In this document: in pieces, positions 14,788-22,618 of the stretch
Numbering within the stretch: the stretch's first letter is position 1
Layout of the letters: every line of letters begins with the position of its first letter
Assembly: GCF_034676705.1 (NCBI RefSeq)
Contig: NZ_JAUCBS010000005.1
Span: forward strand, 1-64,000
Direction of reading: 5' to 3'
Length of the DNA stretch: 64,000 nucleotides
Source: Gemmobacter sp.
GTDB lineage: Bacteria; Pseudomonadota; Alphaproteobacteria; Rhodobacterales; Rhodobacteraceae
Notes under the pieces: model-generated
Told to the model about the DNA's origin: nothing
What the model saw: the letters and a program-made list of their open reading frames with translations, nothing else
The model's database searches: none
Made by a program: the position numbers and the translations under genes

Positions 14788-15858
14788 TCAGGCCGCCTCG
14801 ACCCGCTGGATCGCCTCGGCGATGTCGGTGGCGGTGATGGGGCGGCTGAACTTTTTCATATGGGCGGCGGTTGCCGACACCTCGGCAATCGTTGTCACGG
14901 TCGAATTCGACGCCTGATCGGCCCCCAGTTCCACCAGCTTCAATGGCAGGCCGGCGCTGCGGTAAAAGGCCCGCATGTCCTGCATGAAGCCCGCATCACG
15001 GCGTTCCAGTTCCAACTGCACCAGCAGGCCATAGGCCACCTGATGGCCATGCAGGGCCGATGCCACCCCCGGCACCGCAGACAGGCCCCGCGTCATGCCG
15101 TGGCTGATCGACAGCCCGCCGGATTCGAAGGCCAGCCCGCTCATCAGCACCGAAGCCTCGACCAGCGCCTCGAAGGCGGCATCGGGGGTGCCGTCGGCAT
15201 GGGCGGCATAGGCGGCATCCAGATTTTCCCGCACGGTGGCATAGCAGGCCCGCGCCAGCGCCAGCGCCGTCAGTGGCGACCGGGCGCCGAACACGTTCAT
15301 GCCGCCGGCGCCGACGCATTGTTCCACCTCGAACACCTTGACCAGCGCGTCCCCCACGCCCGCCGACAGCAGCTCCAGCGGGGCGCGGATGATGACATCG
15401 GTGTCCACCAGCACCAGATCGGGGTTGAAGCGGTGTTCCTCTACCCCGACCAGCCGGTGATCGGCATCATAGACCACGGCGATATGACTGGTCGGGCTAT
15501 CGTTCGACGCGATGGTCGGGACCGAGACAAAGGCCCCCCCGGTATCGCGCGCGACGATCTTGCCGGTGTCGATGGTCTTGCCCCCGCCAGCCGCGATGAT
15601 CACATCGGGCCGGCTGGCGCCGATGGCCGCGGTGATGCGGGCGATTTCGGCATAGGTGATTTCGCCGCCAAAGGTGATCGGGGCCAGCGCGACGCCGGCC
15701 GCGGCCGCGCTGCCGGCCATGGTCGCGCCGACCAGGTCCATCACGCGGGCATCGGCGATCAGCACGGCAGACCGGCCCAGCATGGCCAGTTCCTTGCCGA
15801 TGCCGGCCAGCGCGCCCGGTCCCTGGACATAGCGGCGGGGGGCTCCGAATACGATCAT
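14788..15858 (-). CDS. Iron-containing alcohol dehydrogenase, glycerol dehydrogenase (GldA)-like
   Basis: A 356-residue dehydroquinate-synthase-fold enzyme. The N-terminal nucleotide domain has VIIAAGGGKTIDTGK (GGGKxxD) and VPTIASNDSPTSH. The C-terminal helical domain has metal ligands in ELLSAGVGDAL (Asp), ISHGMTRGL (His) and ALHGHQVAYGLL (His). This is the GldA subgroup, which oxidises polyols such as glycerol with NAD. Its place in an organic-acid operon suggests a polyol or carbocyclic substrate other than glycerol. ATG 15858 has AAGGAG upstream; the next gene upstream ends 17 bases away. Confidence 0.88.
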   Translation of the reverse strand: MIVFGAPRRYVQGPGALAGIGKELAMLGRSAVLIADARVMDLVGATMAGSAAAAGVALAPITFGGEITYAEIARITAAIGASRPDVIIAAGGGKTIDTGKIVARDTGGAFVSVPTIASNDSPTSHIAVVYDADHRLVGVEEHRFNPDLVLVDTDVIIRAPLELLSAGVGDALVKVFEVEQCVGAGGMNVFGARSPLTALALARACYATVRENLDAAYAAHADGTPDAAFEALVEASVLMSGLAFESGGLSISHGMTRGLSAVPGVASALHGHQVAYGLLVQLELERRDAGFMQDMRAFYRSAGLPLKLVELGADQASNSTVTTIAEVSATAAHMKKFSRPITATDIAEAIQRVEAA

Positions 15859-15875
15859 GGCGGTCTCCTTGGGGG

Positions 15876-16709
15876 TCAGTGGTCGCGGGCGGGCAGGTCG
15901 CTGCGCCGGCCGGTCACAAAGTCGATGAAGGGGTCGATCTGGTCGAGGATCATGGCCTCGCCCGGAACGGTGGTTGCGCCGCGCAGCGTGGCGGCCTGCA
16001 ACAGCGGGGTGATGCGGGGCACCATCACCACCTCGGCCACGGTCATGGCGGGGGTGATCTGCGCCGGATCCACCGGCAGTGCATCGCCCGGATGCATGCC
16101 CAGCGATGTCGCGTTGACCACGATATCCAGCCCGGCAGGATCGGGCGCATCGGCGATTTCCAGCGTCACCCGGGCGCCATTGGCATGGGCCAGCGCGTGC
16201 AGCCGCGCCACCATCGCCTCGGCCCGCGCCCGGGTGCGGTTGTGGATGCGCAGCCGGGTCAGCCCCGCCTCGATCAACGCAGCGGCGATGGCCAGCGCCA
16301 CGCCCCCCGCCCCCACCAGCAGCGCGCCGCGCGCGGCGATGGGCGTGCCGGCCCGTTCCAGCCCGCGCACAAAACCCAGGCCATCCAGGATGCGGCCGGT
16401 GAAGGTGCCATCCGGCTCGCGCCGGATCACGTTGGCGACCTTGAGCAGGTCGGCCACCCCGTCCAGCCGGTCGCACAGCAGGGCGGCGGTTTCCTTGTGC
16501 GGGATGGTCACGATCATGCCAGCCACGCTTTCGGCATCGCGCAGCGCGGCCATGGTCTGCGCCAGATGATCGGGGTGGACCTGCCAGGGCACCAGAACGG
16601 CATTCAGCCCGCGTTCGGTGCAGGCGGCATTGAACCGTTGTGGCGTTTGCAAATGTGCCGAAGGCCACGCCAGATGCACCAGCACGGCGGTTTTTCCGTC
16701 GATGGTCAT
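15876..16709 (-). CDS. Shikimate/quinate dehydrogenase-like (AroE family) protein
   Basis: A 277-residue AroE-fold protein, first gene of a six-gene leftward operon. The substrate-binding lysine is kept in VTIPHKETAA and an Asp in GRILDGLGF, but the canonical NTDG is changed to ILDG. The NAD(P) motif is LLVGAGGVALAIA, with NRTRARAE after it, typical for NADP. NATSLGMHPGD is the conserved C-terminal loop. The substrate-site substitutions and the location in a catabolic operon argue against the housekeeping shikimate enzyme. A related hydroxy-acid or cyclitol substrate is more likely. The start is ATG 16709, 38 bases from the shared operator. Confidence 0.85.
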   Translation of the reverse strand: MTIDGKTAVLVHLAWPSAHLQTPQRFNAACTERGLNAVLVPWQVHPDHLAQTMAALRDAESVAGMIVTIPHKETAALLCDRLDGVADLLKVANVIRREPDGTFTGRILDGLGFVRGLERAGTPIAARGALLVGAGGVALAIAAALIEAGLTRLRIHNRTRARAEAMVARLHALAHANGARVTLEIADAPDPAGLDIVVNATSLGMHPGDALPVDPAQITPAMTVAEVVMVPRITPLLQAATLRGATTVPGEAMILDQIDPFIDFVTGRRSDLPARDH

Positions 16710-16734
16710 GGCAGCCCGGTTCCTCCTCGCCGTC

Positions 16735-16774
16735 TTGTCATGTTGCATCATGCATGATATTTGATGTGCGTCAA
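16735..16774. promoter_or_regulatory. Divergent promoters with ATCATGCATGAT operator (regulon site 2)
   Basis: The perfect 12-base palindrome ATCATGCATGAT (16747-16758) lies between divergent genes. For the minus strand, TTGACG (16769-16774) is followed after 16 bases by CATGAT. For the plus strand, TTGTCA (16735-16740) is followed after 17 bases by TATTTG. One protein bound to the palindrome would block both promoters. Confidence 0.65.
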
Positions 16775-16802
16775 GCAACCTTCCGACGACATGGAGATCC
16801 GA

Positions 16803-17834
16803 ATGTCGCGCGCCCTTGTGCTGGCCGAACCCGGCGTCCTGATCCTGGAAACCCGCCCGCTGCCCCAACCCGCCGCCGGCGAGGTGCGGGTGCGCATCGC
16901 TCATGGCGGAATCTGCGGGTCGGATCTGCACTATTTCCTGCATGGCGGCTTCGGCAAGGTGCGGATGCGCGGGCCCATGGTGCTGGGGCACGAGATCGCG
17001 GGCCGGGTGGATGCGGTGGGGCCGGGGGTGGACGGCGCGCGCATCGGTCAGGCGGTGGCGGTCAATCCCTCACTCGCCTGCGGAGGGTGCGCCGAGTGTC
17101 GGGCAGGCGCGCCGCGATTTTGCACCGACATGCGCTTCATGGGCAGCGCCATGCGCAACCCGCCGGTCGAAGGCGGCTTTCGCGACCATGTGGTCTGCAC
17201 CGCCGCGCAGGCGGTGCCGTTTGCCGGCGTTGATCTGGCCGAGGCGGCGCTGGCCGAACCGCTGGCCGTCTGCCTGCATGCGGTGCGGCAGGCGGGGGAT
17301 CTGGCCGGCAAGCGCGTGCTGATCACCGGCTTTGGCCCGATCGGGGCGCTGTGCCTGCTGGCGGCGCGGCGGGCCGGCGCGGCCGAGGTGATCGTGACCG
17401 ACGTGGCCGATGCCCCGCTTGCGCTGGCGGTGCGGCTGGGGTCGGCCGCGGCGTTGAACACCCGCGATCCGGCCGCGCTGGCGGGGGTGAAGTCCGGGCG
17501 GGGCCAGGTTGACGTGACGCTGGAATGCGCCGGCCACCCCGCCGCCATCGCCGATGCGATCGAGGCGACGGCCCCCCGCGGCACCCTGGTGCAGGTGGGC
17601 ATGCTGGGGGCGGAAACCACCGTGCCCCTGACGCATGTGGTGACCAGGGAACTGACTTATCGCGGCACCTTCCGGTTCGATGCGGAATTCGGTCCGGCGG
17701 TGGACCTGATCGCCCGGCGCGTAATCGACGTTCGCCCGCTGATCTCGGCGCGATTCGGTCTGAACCAGGCCGCCGATGCCTTTGCCCTGGCGCAGGACAA
17801 GGGCCGGGCGATGAAGGTGTTGCTGGATCTATAG
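16803..17834 (+). CDS. Zinc-dependent alcohol dehydrogenase, L-idonate 5-dehydrogenase-like
   Basis: A 343-residue medium-chain dehydrogenase. Catalytic-zinc residues appear in GGICGSDLHYFLHGG (Cys) and VLGHEIAG (His-Glu). Four structural-zinc cysteines appear in CGGCAECRAGAPRFC. The Rossmann motif is GFGPIGALC, with TDVADAP after it, suiting NAD(P). The stretch SDLHYF-HGG-G--R---PMVLGHE matches L-idonate 5-dehydrogenase (IdnD) more than other polyol dehydrogenases. It would oxidise L-idonate to 5-ketogluconate, the substrate of the SDR at 13983-14786. ATG 16803 has GGAG six bases upstream; earlier in-frame ATGs lack this. Its stop overlaps the next, convergent gene by six bases. Confidence 0.88.
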   Translation: MSRALVLAEPGVLILETRPLPQPAAGEVRVRIAHGGICGSDLHYFLHGGFGKVRMRGPMVLGHEIAGRVDAVGPGVDGARIGQAVAVNPSLACGGCAECRAGAPRFCTDMRFMGSAMRNPPVEGGFRDHVVCTAAQAVPFAGVDLAEAALAEPLAVCLHAVRQAGDLAGKRVLITGFGPIGALCLLAARRAGAAEVIVTDVADAPLALAVRLGSAAALNTRDPAALAGVKSGRGQVDVTLECAGHPAAIADAIEATAPRGTLVQVGMLGAETTVPLTHVVTRELTYRGTFRFDAEFGPAVDLIARRVIDVRPLISARFGLNQAADAFALAQDKGRAMKVLLDL

Positions 17835-18608
17835 AGTGTCCAGGATACGGCGCAACATGAGTGCGCCGTAGCGCTCGTTCATGTGGGTGTGGTCACCATC
17901 ATTGCCCTTGGTTTGCCCGGTTTCTGCCGAACTGGTACTGCGGGCGAATTCCGTCTTGATCAGGCCGGAGGCGCCATAAACATCGTTGGGCGGAATCACG
18001 ACCTCTATCCCTGATTTCCTGAACTGCGTCACCAGCATGTCAAGGAACAGGCCAAGCTTGGTGGCGTCTGCCGTTCCGGCTTCCAGCAGGTCGCGCCAGC
18101 CCTTCACGGTGGTGCTGTCTCCGCCCCGGATACCCTCGGTTATGCGGGGTTTTGGAACGAATATCAGCCGGGGGGATGTCCATCCGCGCCACTCTGCCGG
18201 GGGCAGAACGTCATTGATGATTCCAGAAAGAAACGCCTTGTAGGCCGACATCGAGAGAAGCCGGGCGCCATCATTGGCGTGAAAGCCGTCGATGGCCCAG
18301 TTTGTCAGCAATTCAGCATTCAGTTGTTCGTCGATCGGCCATCCGACATGAAGCACATGGTCGGCTTCGGACAGATCGACAGACAGGCGGCCGTTTGTTC
18401 TGCTGATGAAGTCCAGCCGGTCCTCGGGCAGATCTGCTGTGCCAACAAACCCGAACTCGTGCTTCTCGTTCAACTGAAGACGATAGAAATCTTCGGCCGG
18501 TGCGCCAAAGAAACTGAAGTCGATATTCGGGTAGTCATTCTTGATCACATCCCACCCCAGCTTGATCGCCGCCAGATGAGAGCTTCCAATGGCAAATATC
18601 TTTGTCAC
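17829..18608 (-). CDS. SGNH-hydrolase-like protein of unknown function
   Basis: A 259-residue protein I cannot assign firmly. The N-terminus MTKIFAIGSSHLAA resembles a block-I GDS-type nucleophile (Ser in GSSH). The C-terminus GDHTHMNERYGALM contains a D..H pair like the block V of SGNH esterases. VLHVGWPIDEQ and VIPPNDVYG are further conserved-looking loops. It starts at GTG 18608, overlapping the stop of the GSCFA gene (GTGA), so the two form a unit. GSCFA proteins are themselves SGNH-like, suggesting both act on a surface glycan or its acyl groups. Base composition is visibly lower in GC than the neighbours. Confidence 0.55.
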   Translation of the reverse strand: MTKIFAIGSSHLAAIKLGWDVIKNDYPNIDFSFFGAPAEDFYRLQLNEKHEFGFVGTADLPEDRLDFISRTNGRLSVDLSEADHVLHVGWPIDEQLNAELLTNWAIDGFHANDGARLLSMSAYKAFLSGIINDVLPPAEWRGWTSPRLIFVPKPRITEGIRGGDSTTVKGWRDLLEAGTADATKLGLFLDMLVTQFRKSGIEVVIPPNDVYGASGLIKTEFARSTSSAETGQTKGNDGDHTHMNERYGALMLRRILDTL

Positions 18609-19467
18609 CGCGCAAACACCTCCAGCAGGGCGTCTTCGCAGACAAGAGTTTCCTGCGTTTTCTTGCGCCGCTTTTCCGGGGCGGCCGTTGCGGCCGGTTT
18701 CCTGGCCGAGTCTGGGTCGACCGGCCCTGCCTCATCGCCATGGGCGTGCATGAACGCCGACATGGCCCGGGATACGCCATGCGGTGTGACATTTCGCATA
18801 TTGGATTCGTAGTACATTCCGCGTGCGGACTGTGAGGTGATGATTTCGTAGGATGGAAAATAGTCGATGTTGTCGAATTCTTCGTAAAGCGCCCCACAAA
18901 CGGCGCGCAATACGGCTTTTGAATAGGTGGTGGCCACCTCGACATGCTGCCCCGATGCCGTTGCCGTAAGTGGCACGGGTGATACGGTGATAAGGAACCG
19001 CATGTCCGGATTTCGCTGCATCAATATGCGGCGTACTTCGACAAAATCGGAATATATGCTGTTGAATCCGAAATTGCGGAAACTGTAGACATCCGGGTCA
19101 AAATCGCCGGCCAATGTACCGGGTGCCGTCGGATACACCGTATCCGAGGCGGTGTGGACCCACGCTTCGGTCAGGCCGAAGGTGAAGACAAACACGTCTG
19201 CTCTGCGAACAAGCGTCCTGACCGCGGCAAGATGCTGTTGTCTGTGCGCGATGACATCTTCTGCACTGTCAAGGCCGTCTGGTTCCACAGAGGGGCGGAA
19301 GGCATCAAAAAAACGCCCGTTCTTTTGCCATACGGCCTCTGCTGGGGAAAATTGTCCGCGTGCTTCGCGAATAAGCTGCAACAGCTGACGCACCGTATAA
19401 ATGTTTCCGTACCTGGCTGAGTAGATGCCAAATCCGTATTTTGACATGAGGTCCGGGGTCAGCTTTG
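18605..19467 (-). pseudogene. GSCFA family protein, C-terminal part (gene split by an insertion sequence)
   Basis: This open stretch encodes about 280 residues from MSKYGFGIYSARYGNIYTVRQ to the C-terminus. It includes FTFGLTEAWVH and TVSPVPLTAT, which are typical of GSCFA (SGNH-like) proteins, and a low-complexity Ala/Lys-rich tail. It lacks the N-terminal GSCFA motif, which lies 1.7 kb away at 21130-21371. Removing the insertion and one flanking repeat joins ...RQLRAKL to TPDLMSKYGFG in frame. The internal Met could in principle restart translation, but the catalytic GSCFA serine would be missing. Confidence 0.8.
19461..19467. repeat. Target-site duplication, left copy
   Basis: AGCTTTG directly abuts the left end of the insertion sequence and recurs at 21130-21136 directly after the right end. 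If the terminal C of the right end is counted with the target, the duplication is the eight-base CAGCTTTG (19460-19467 and 21129-21136), the length expected for the ISL3 family. Confidence 0.8.
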
Positions 19468-19490
19468 GGCTCTGTCGCGGATTTGGTGCA
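19468..19490 (+). repeat. Left terminal inverted repeat of the ISL3-family element
   Basis: Begins GGCTCTG and matches the right end at 19 of 23 positions. The GG start is usual for ISL3 elements. Confidence 0.85.
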
Positions 19491-19540
19491 GTTGAACCAT
19501 CAGGGCGCTACATTTTGGCAATCTTTGACGGAGGTTGCCG

Positions 19541-21097
19541 ATGGCGTCATGGTTTTCGCGACGAGATTTTCTGCCAGCAGGGCTTAAGGCCGATCAGGTT
19601 GAGCTTGATGGCAATACGATCCGTGTCCACGCTCACTCTTCCGATGCTGCGGCGGCCTGTCCGCGCTGTGGCACCATCTCACGCCATGTCCACAGCAGGT
19701 ATCGGCGCCGGCCAGCCGATCTTCCCGCCCATGGGCGGGCCGTGGAACTGGTCCTGCTGGTCCGCCGCTTTCGCTGCCAGACCTTGCGTTGTTCTGCCAG
19801 GATCTTCGCCGAGCGATTTCCGTCGGATGTTACTCAGCCGCATATGCGGCGTACGTCACGCCTGCAGGGGCTGGTGCGTCATCTCGGTCTTGCTCTCGGC
19901 GGACGCCCCGCGCAGGCACTTGCCCGACGTCTTCTGCTGCCGGTGAGCAAAGACACCTTCCTTCGCAGCGTGCGGGACATGGCGGATGAAGATACTGCGA
20001 TCCCGCGCGTGATTGGCATCGATGACTGGGCGTGGCGCAAGGGACAGCGCTACGGCACGCTGATCTGCGATCTTGAACGGCGGCAGGTGATCGATCTGCT
20101 GCCTGACCGTGAGCCCGCCACCGTGGAAGCCTGGCTCCGTGCGCGTCCCGGCATCCAGATTGTCGCCCGCGACCGCAACGGCGGCTACGGCGGTGCTGTT
20201 TCGCGTGCCCTGCCAGAAGCCATTCAGGTCGCCGATCGTTGGCATCTGCTCGAGAATGCAAGCGCCGCGTTCCTGGCCGCCGTGCAGCGGAGCATGCCCG
20301 CCATCCGCAAGGCGATCGGTGCGAAGACGCTCGATCCGAAGCTGCTGACGGCCGCGGAAAGGCTACAATACGAAGGCTATCACCGCCGCCAACAGACCAA
20401 TCAGATAGTGCGGAAGATGGCCGATGAGGGCCTTGCCATCAAACGTATCGTCCGCTCGACCGGGCTCAGCCGCAAGCTCGTTCGCCAGATCCTGCGCGGG
20501 GAACGTGAAGATGTGTTCCGCATCCGCGAGAGCAGCCTGACCCCGTGGCTGCCGCGGCTGGAACAGGAGTGGAGCGGCGGCTGTCTGAATGGCGCAGAAC
20601 TCTGGCGTCGCCTCCGCGCCGACGGTTTCCGTGGCAGTCTCCGGGTCGTCAGCGAGTGGGCAACACGCCAACGTCGCGCCGAGCAAGCGGTGCCAAATGG
20701 GACAGGCAAGTCACCGCCCGCCCGCAGGATTGCGGGGCTCCTGACCATGGGCCGAGATCACCTGTCCAGGGCCGATGCGGTTCAGGTCGCGCGGATCGAA
20801 GCGGCGTTGCCAGCCTTGGCGACCGCCCGCGCGCTCACCGACCGGTTCACGGACATGGTGCGCAACGCGCGGGGGGATGCTTTGGCCGCTTGGCTCGACG
20901 AGGCCGAAGCCAGCATGATCGCGCCCTTCGCCCGCGGCCTCCGGAGCGATTGCGCCGCCGTTGCAGCCGCGCTGCGGGAACCATGGTCAAACGGGCAGAC
21001 CGAGGGCCAGATCAACCGGCTGAAGACGCTGAAACGCCAGATGTACGGGCGCGCCAACATCGATCTGCTCAGGGCGCGCCTCGTCGCAGCATCATGA
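19541..21097 (+). CDS. ISL3 family transposase
   Basis: A 518-residue transposase. The N-terminal zinc ribbon shows CPRCGTISRHVHSRYRR and a second Cys pair (RCQTLRC). Acidic DDE-type residues are seen in GIDDWAWRKGQRYGT (D), IVARDRNGGYGG (D) and the C-terminal NGQTEGQINRLKTLKRQMYGRA (E), the standard ISL3 arrangement. ATG 19541 is preceded by ACGGAGG; an in-frame TTG at 19535 is less likely. The gene is full length without stops. It catalyses cut-and-paste movement of the surrounding element. Confidence 0.95.
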   Translation: MASWFSRRDFLPAGLKADQVELDGNTIRVHAHSSDAAAACPRCGTISRHVHSRYRRRPADLPAHGRAVELVLLVRRFRCQTLRCSARIFAERFPSDVTQPHMRRTSRLQGLVRHLGLALGGRPAQALARRLLLPVSKDTFLRSVRDMADEDTAIPRVIGIDDWAWRKGQRYGTLICDLERRQVIDLLPDREPATVEAWLRARPGIQIVARDRNGGYGGAVSRALPEAIQVADRWHLLENASAAFLAAVQRSMPAIRKAIGAKTLDPKLLTAAERLQYEGYHRRQQTNQIVRKMADEGLAIKRIVRSTGLSRKLVRQILRGEREDVFRIRESSLTPWLPRLEQEWSGGCLNGAELWRRLRADGFRGSLRVVSEWATRQRRAEQAVPNGTGKSPPARRIAGLLTMGRDHLSRADAVQVARIEAALPALATARALTDRFTDMVRNARGDALAAWLDEAEASMIAPFARGLRSDCAAVAAALREPWSNGQTEGQINRLKTLKRQMYGRANIDLLRARLVAAS

Positions 21098-21106
21098 TCA
21101 CGGAGG

Positions 21107-21129
21107 TGCATCAAATCTGAGTCAGAGCC
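21107..21129 (-). repeat. Right terminal inverted repeat of the ISL3-family element
   Basis: Ends CAGAGCC on the plus strand, mirroring the left GGCTCTG. It supplies the TGA that now ends the truncated N-terminal GSCFA frame. Confidence 0.85.
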
Positions 21130-21371
21130 AGCTTTGCCCGCAGTTGGCGCGGCGCAACTGGCTCGGTATCAAGCACGTTGTATCCGGCGTTTCGCAGTGT
21201 GCGCCCGACATGCTGTGCAAAGCAGGAGCCAGCGGTAGCGATACGGTCCGTCCGTGAAATCAACCAGCGCGGCTTGTAAATATCGCTGCCGGGGTCCAGC
21301 GGCATGCGGTCCACAACGCCCGACCTCCAGAACGCCCGGGAAGGCAAATCTGCGTAAGGAGAGGATGCCAT
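21130..21371 (-). pseudogene. GSCFA family protein, N-terminal part (gene split by an insertion sequence)
   Basis: Encodes the first roughly 80 residues from ATG 21371, with AAAAGGGG upstream. The sequence includes the family-defining TAGSCFAQHVGRTLRNAGYN, with the nucleophile-type Ser, and then the VAPRQLRAKL junction. Reading on into the insertion adds only ALTQI and a stop at 21111. The rest of the gene continues at 19467 and below. The peptide alone is unlikely to be functional. Before the insertion the gene would have encoded about 365 residues, coupled to the SGNH-like gene. Confidence 0.85.
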
Positions 21372-21558
21372 TCGAAACCCCTTTTCTAACGATATGAGCG
21401 GGACGGTACTATGGTGGTTTGCGTGGCACAAGAGGGGCCGGTCTGGTCCTGAATTTCTGATCTGCCCGACATTTGTGCGATCGTTCGGCACGCACAAGTT
21501 GGTTCTGTGCCGCCTCGACGTTCGTCCCGGGCGCGTGGCGCCGAGCGACCAATGTGGT

Positions 21559-21590
21559 GACGGCGGCCCCGTGGCTCGGGGGCCGCCGTC
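21559..21590 (-). terminator. Strong hairpin downstream of the transketolase genes
   Basis: A perfect 12-base stem GACGGCGGCCCC (21559-21570) with GGGGCCGCCGTC (21579-21590) and an eight-base loop lies about 50 bases after the transketolase stop. It has no T-run, but the stem is very stable. It separates the transketolase unit from the GSCFA gene. Confidence 0.6.
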
Positions 21591-21637
21591 GTCCGGCCGG
21601 CGGTTTCAGGGAGGATCCGGTGCCGGCCGTATAGCTG

Positions 21638-22618
21638 TCAGAGCAGCGCCTCGGCCACCTCGTGAATGCCGGGGCCATCCAGCCGGTAGTGCTGGTACAG
21701 CTTTGCAGGGGGCGAGATCAGCGCGTATTCGTCCAGAATGCCGTGCCGTTTCAGCCGGGCCTTGCCGGGGTTTTCCGCCATCACCTCGGCCACGGCGGAC
21801 CCAAGGCCGCCCAGGATGTTGTGTTCCTCGACCGTCAGCACGATGCGCGAGGTATGGGCCGCCTTCAGCACCGCCGCCTCGTCCAGCGGCTTGATGGTGT
21901 GCATGTCGATCAGGCCCGCAGATACCCCCGCCGCCTTCAGCGCCGCCACCGCCTGTTTCGCACCATGCACCGCCATGCCGCAGGCGATGATGGTGATATC
22001 CTCGCCAATGCCATGGATCCTTGCCTTGCCCAGTTCGAACGGTTCGGCGGCGTCATAGACCACCGGGTCATGGCCGCGCCCGATGCGGAAATAGATCGGC
22101 TGCGGCCAGGTGGCGGAATGGCGCAGCAACTGGCGGAACTGCGCCCCGTCGGACGGGGATACCACCGTCAGGTCGGCAATCGCCCGCATGGTGGAAATAT
22201 CTTCGGTCGCGTGGTGCGAGGTGCCGTAGAACCCCATCGAAATGCCGGTATGGTGCCCGATCAGCCGCACCGGCTGGGCGCAATAGGCCACGTCCATGCG
22301 GATTTGCTCGCAGGTCAGCAGCCCCAGGAAGGACGCGAACGTGGCGACATACGGAATCATCCCCACCGTTGCCATGCCGGCGGCGGCCGATACCATGTTC
22401 TGTTCCGAGATGCCGAACTGCACGAAACGGTCGGGGTAGCGTTCGGCAAACCGCACCAGCCCGTTGGAATGTTGCAGATCGGCGGTGCCGGCGGCCACCG
22501 GGTGGCCCTGTTCGGCCAGCTCGATCAGCGTATCGGCCAGCACCGACAGGCTGGGCGCCCGCTTGTTCAGGTCGCGGTATTGCCAGCTTTCGGGGGTCAG
22601 GTCGGGCTTGATGTTCAT
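21638..22618 (-). CDS. Transketolase, C-terminal subunit
   Basis: A 326-residue protein equivalent to the pyrimidine-binding and C-terminal domains of transketolase. It contains the ThDP activation glutamate region FVQFGISEQNMVSAAAGMA, TFASFLGLLTCEQIRMD, and GHHTGISMGFYGTSHHATEDI. The C-terminal domain has DMHTIKPLDE and VEEHNILGGLGSAV. It pairs with the N-terminal subunit encoded by the overlapping upstream gene (ATGA, 22615-22618). Split transketolases are common for specialised pentose or branched-sugar catabolism rather than the central pathway. Control by the shared palindrome ties it to the sugar-acid cluster. Confidence 0.92.
   Translation of the reverse strand: MNIKPDLTPESWQYRDLNKRAPSLSVLADTLIELAEQGHPVAAGTADLQHSNGLVRFAERYPDRFVQFGISEQNMVSAAAGMATVGMIPYVATFASFLGLLTCEQIRMDVAYCAQPVRLIGHHTGISMGFYGTSHHATEDISTMRAIADLTVVSPSDGAQFRQLLRHSATWPQPIYFRIGRGHDPVVYDAAEPFELGKARIHGIGEDITIIACGMAVHGAKQAVAALKAAGVSAGLIDMHTIKPLDEAAVLKAAHTSRIVLTVEEHNILGGLGSAVAEVMAENPGKARLKRHGILDEYALISPPAKLYQHYRLDGPGIHEVAEALL

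Larger units (their letters stand above)
19468..21129 (+). mobile_element. ISL3-family insertion sequence
   Basis: An element of 1,662 bases carrying one transposase gene. Its ends are imperfect inverted repeats of 23 bases with 19 matches: left GGCTCTGTCGCGGATTTGGT... at 19468-19490, right (read inward) GGCTCTGACTCAGATTTGAT... at 21107-21129. It is flanked by the direct repeat AGCTTTG. It is inserted in the GSCFA gene, reading opposite to it. Ends, repeats and the transposase reading frame all look intact, so the insertion is probably recent and potentially active. Confidence 0.9.

Noticed and set aside
15876..16709. Housekeeping shikimate dehydrogenase of aromatic amino acid synthesis
   Set aside because: The substrate motif NTDG is changed to ILDG, and the gene sits in a regulated catabolic operon behind a GntR-type operator.
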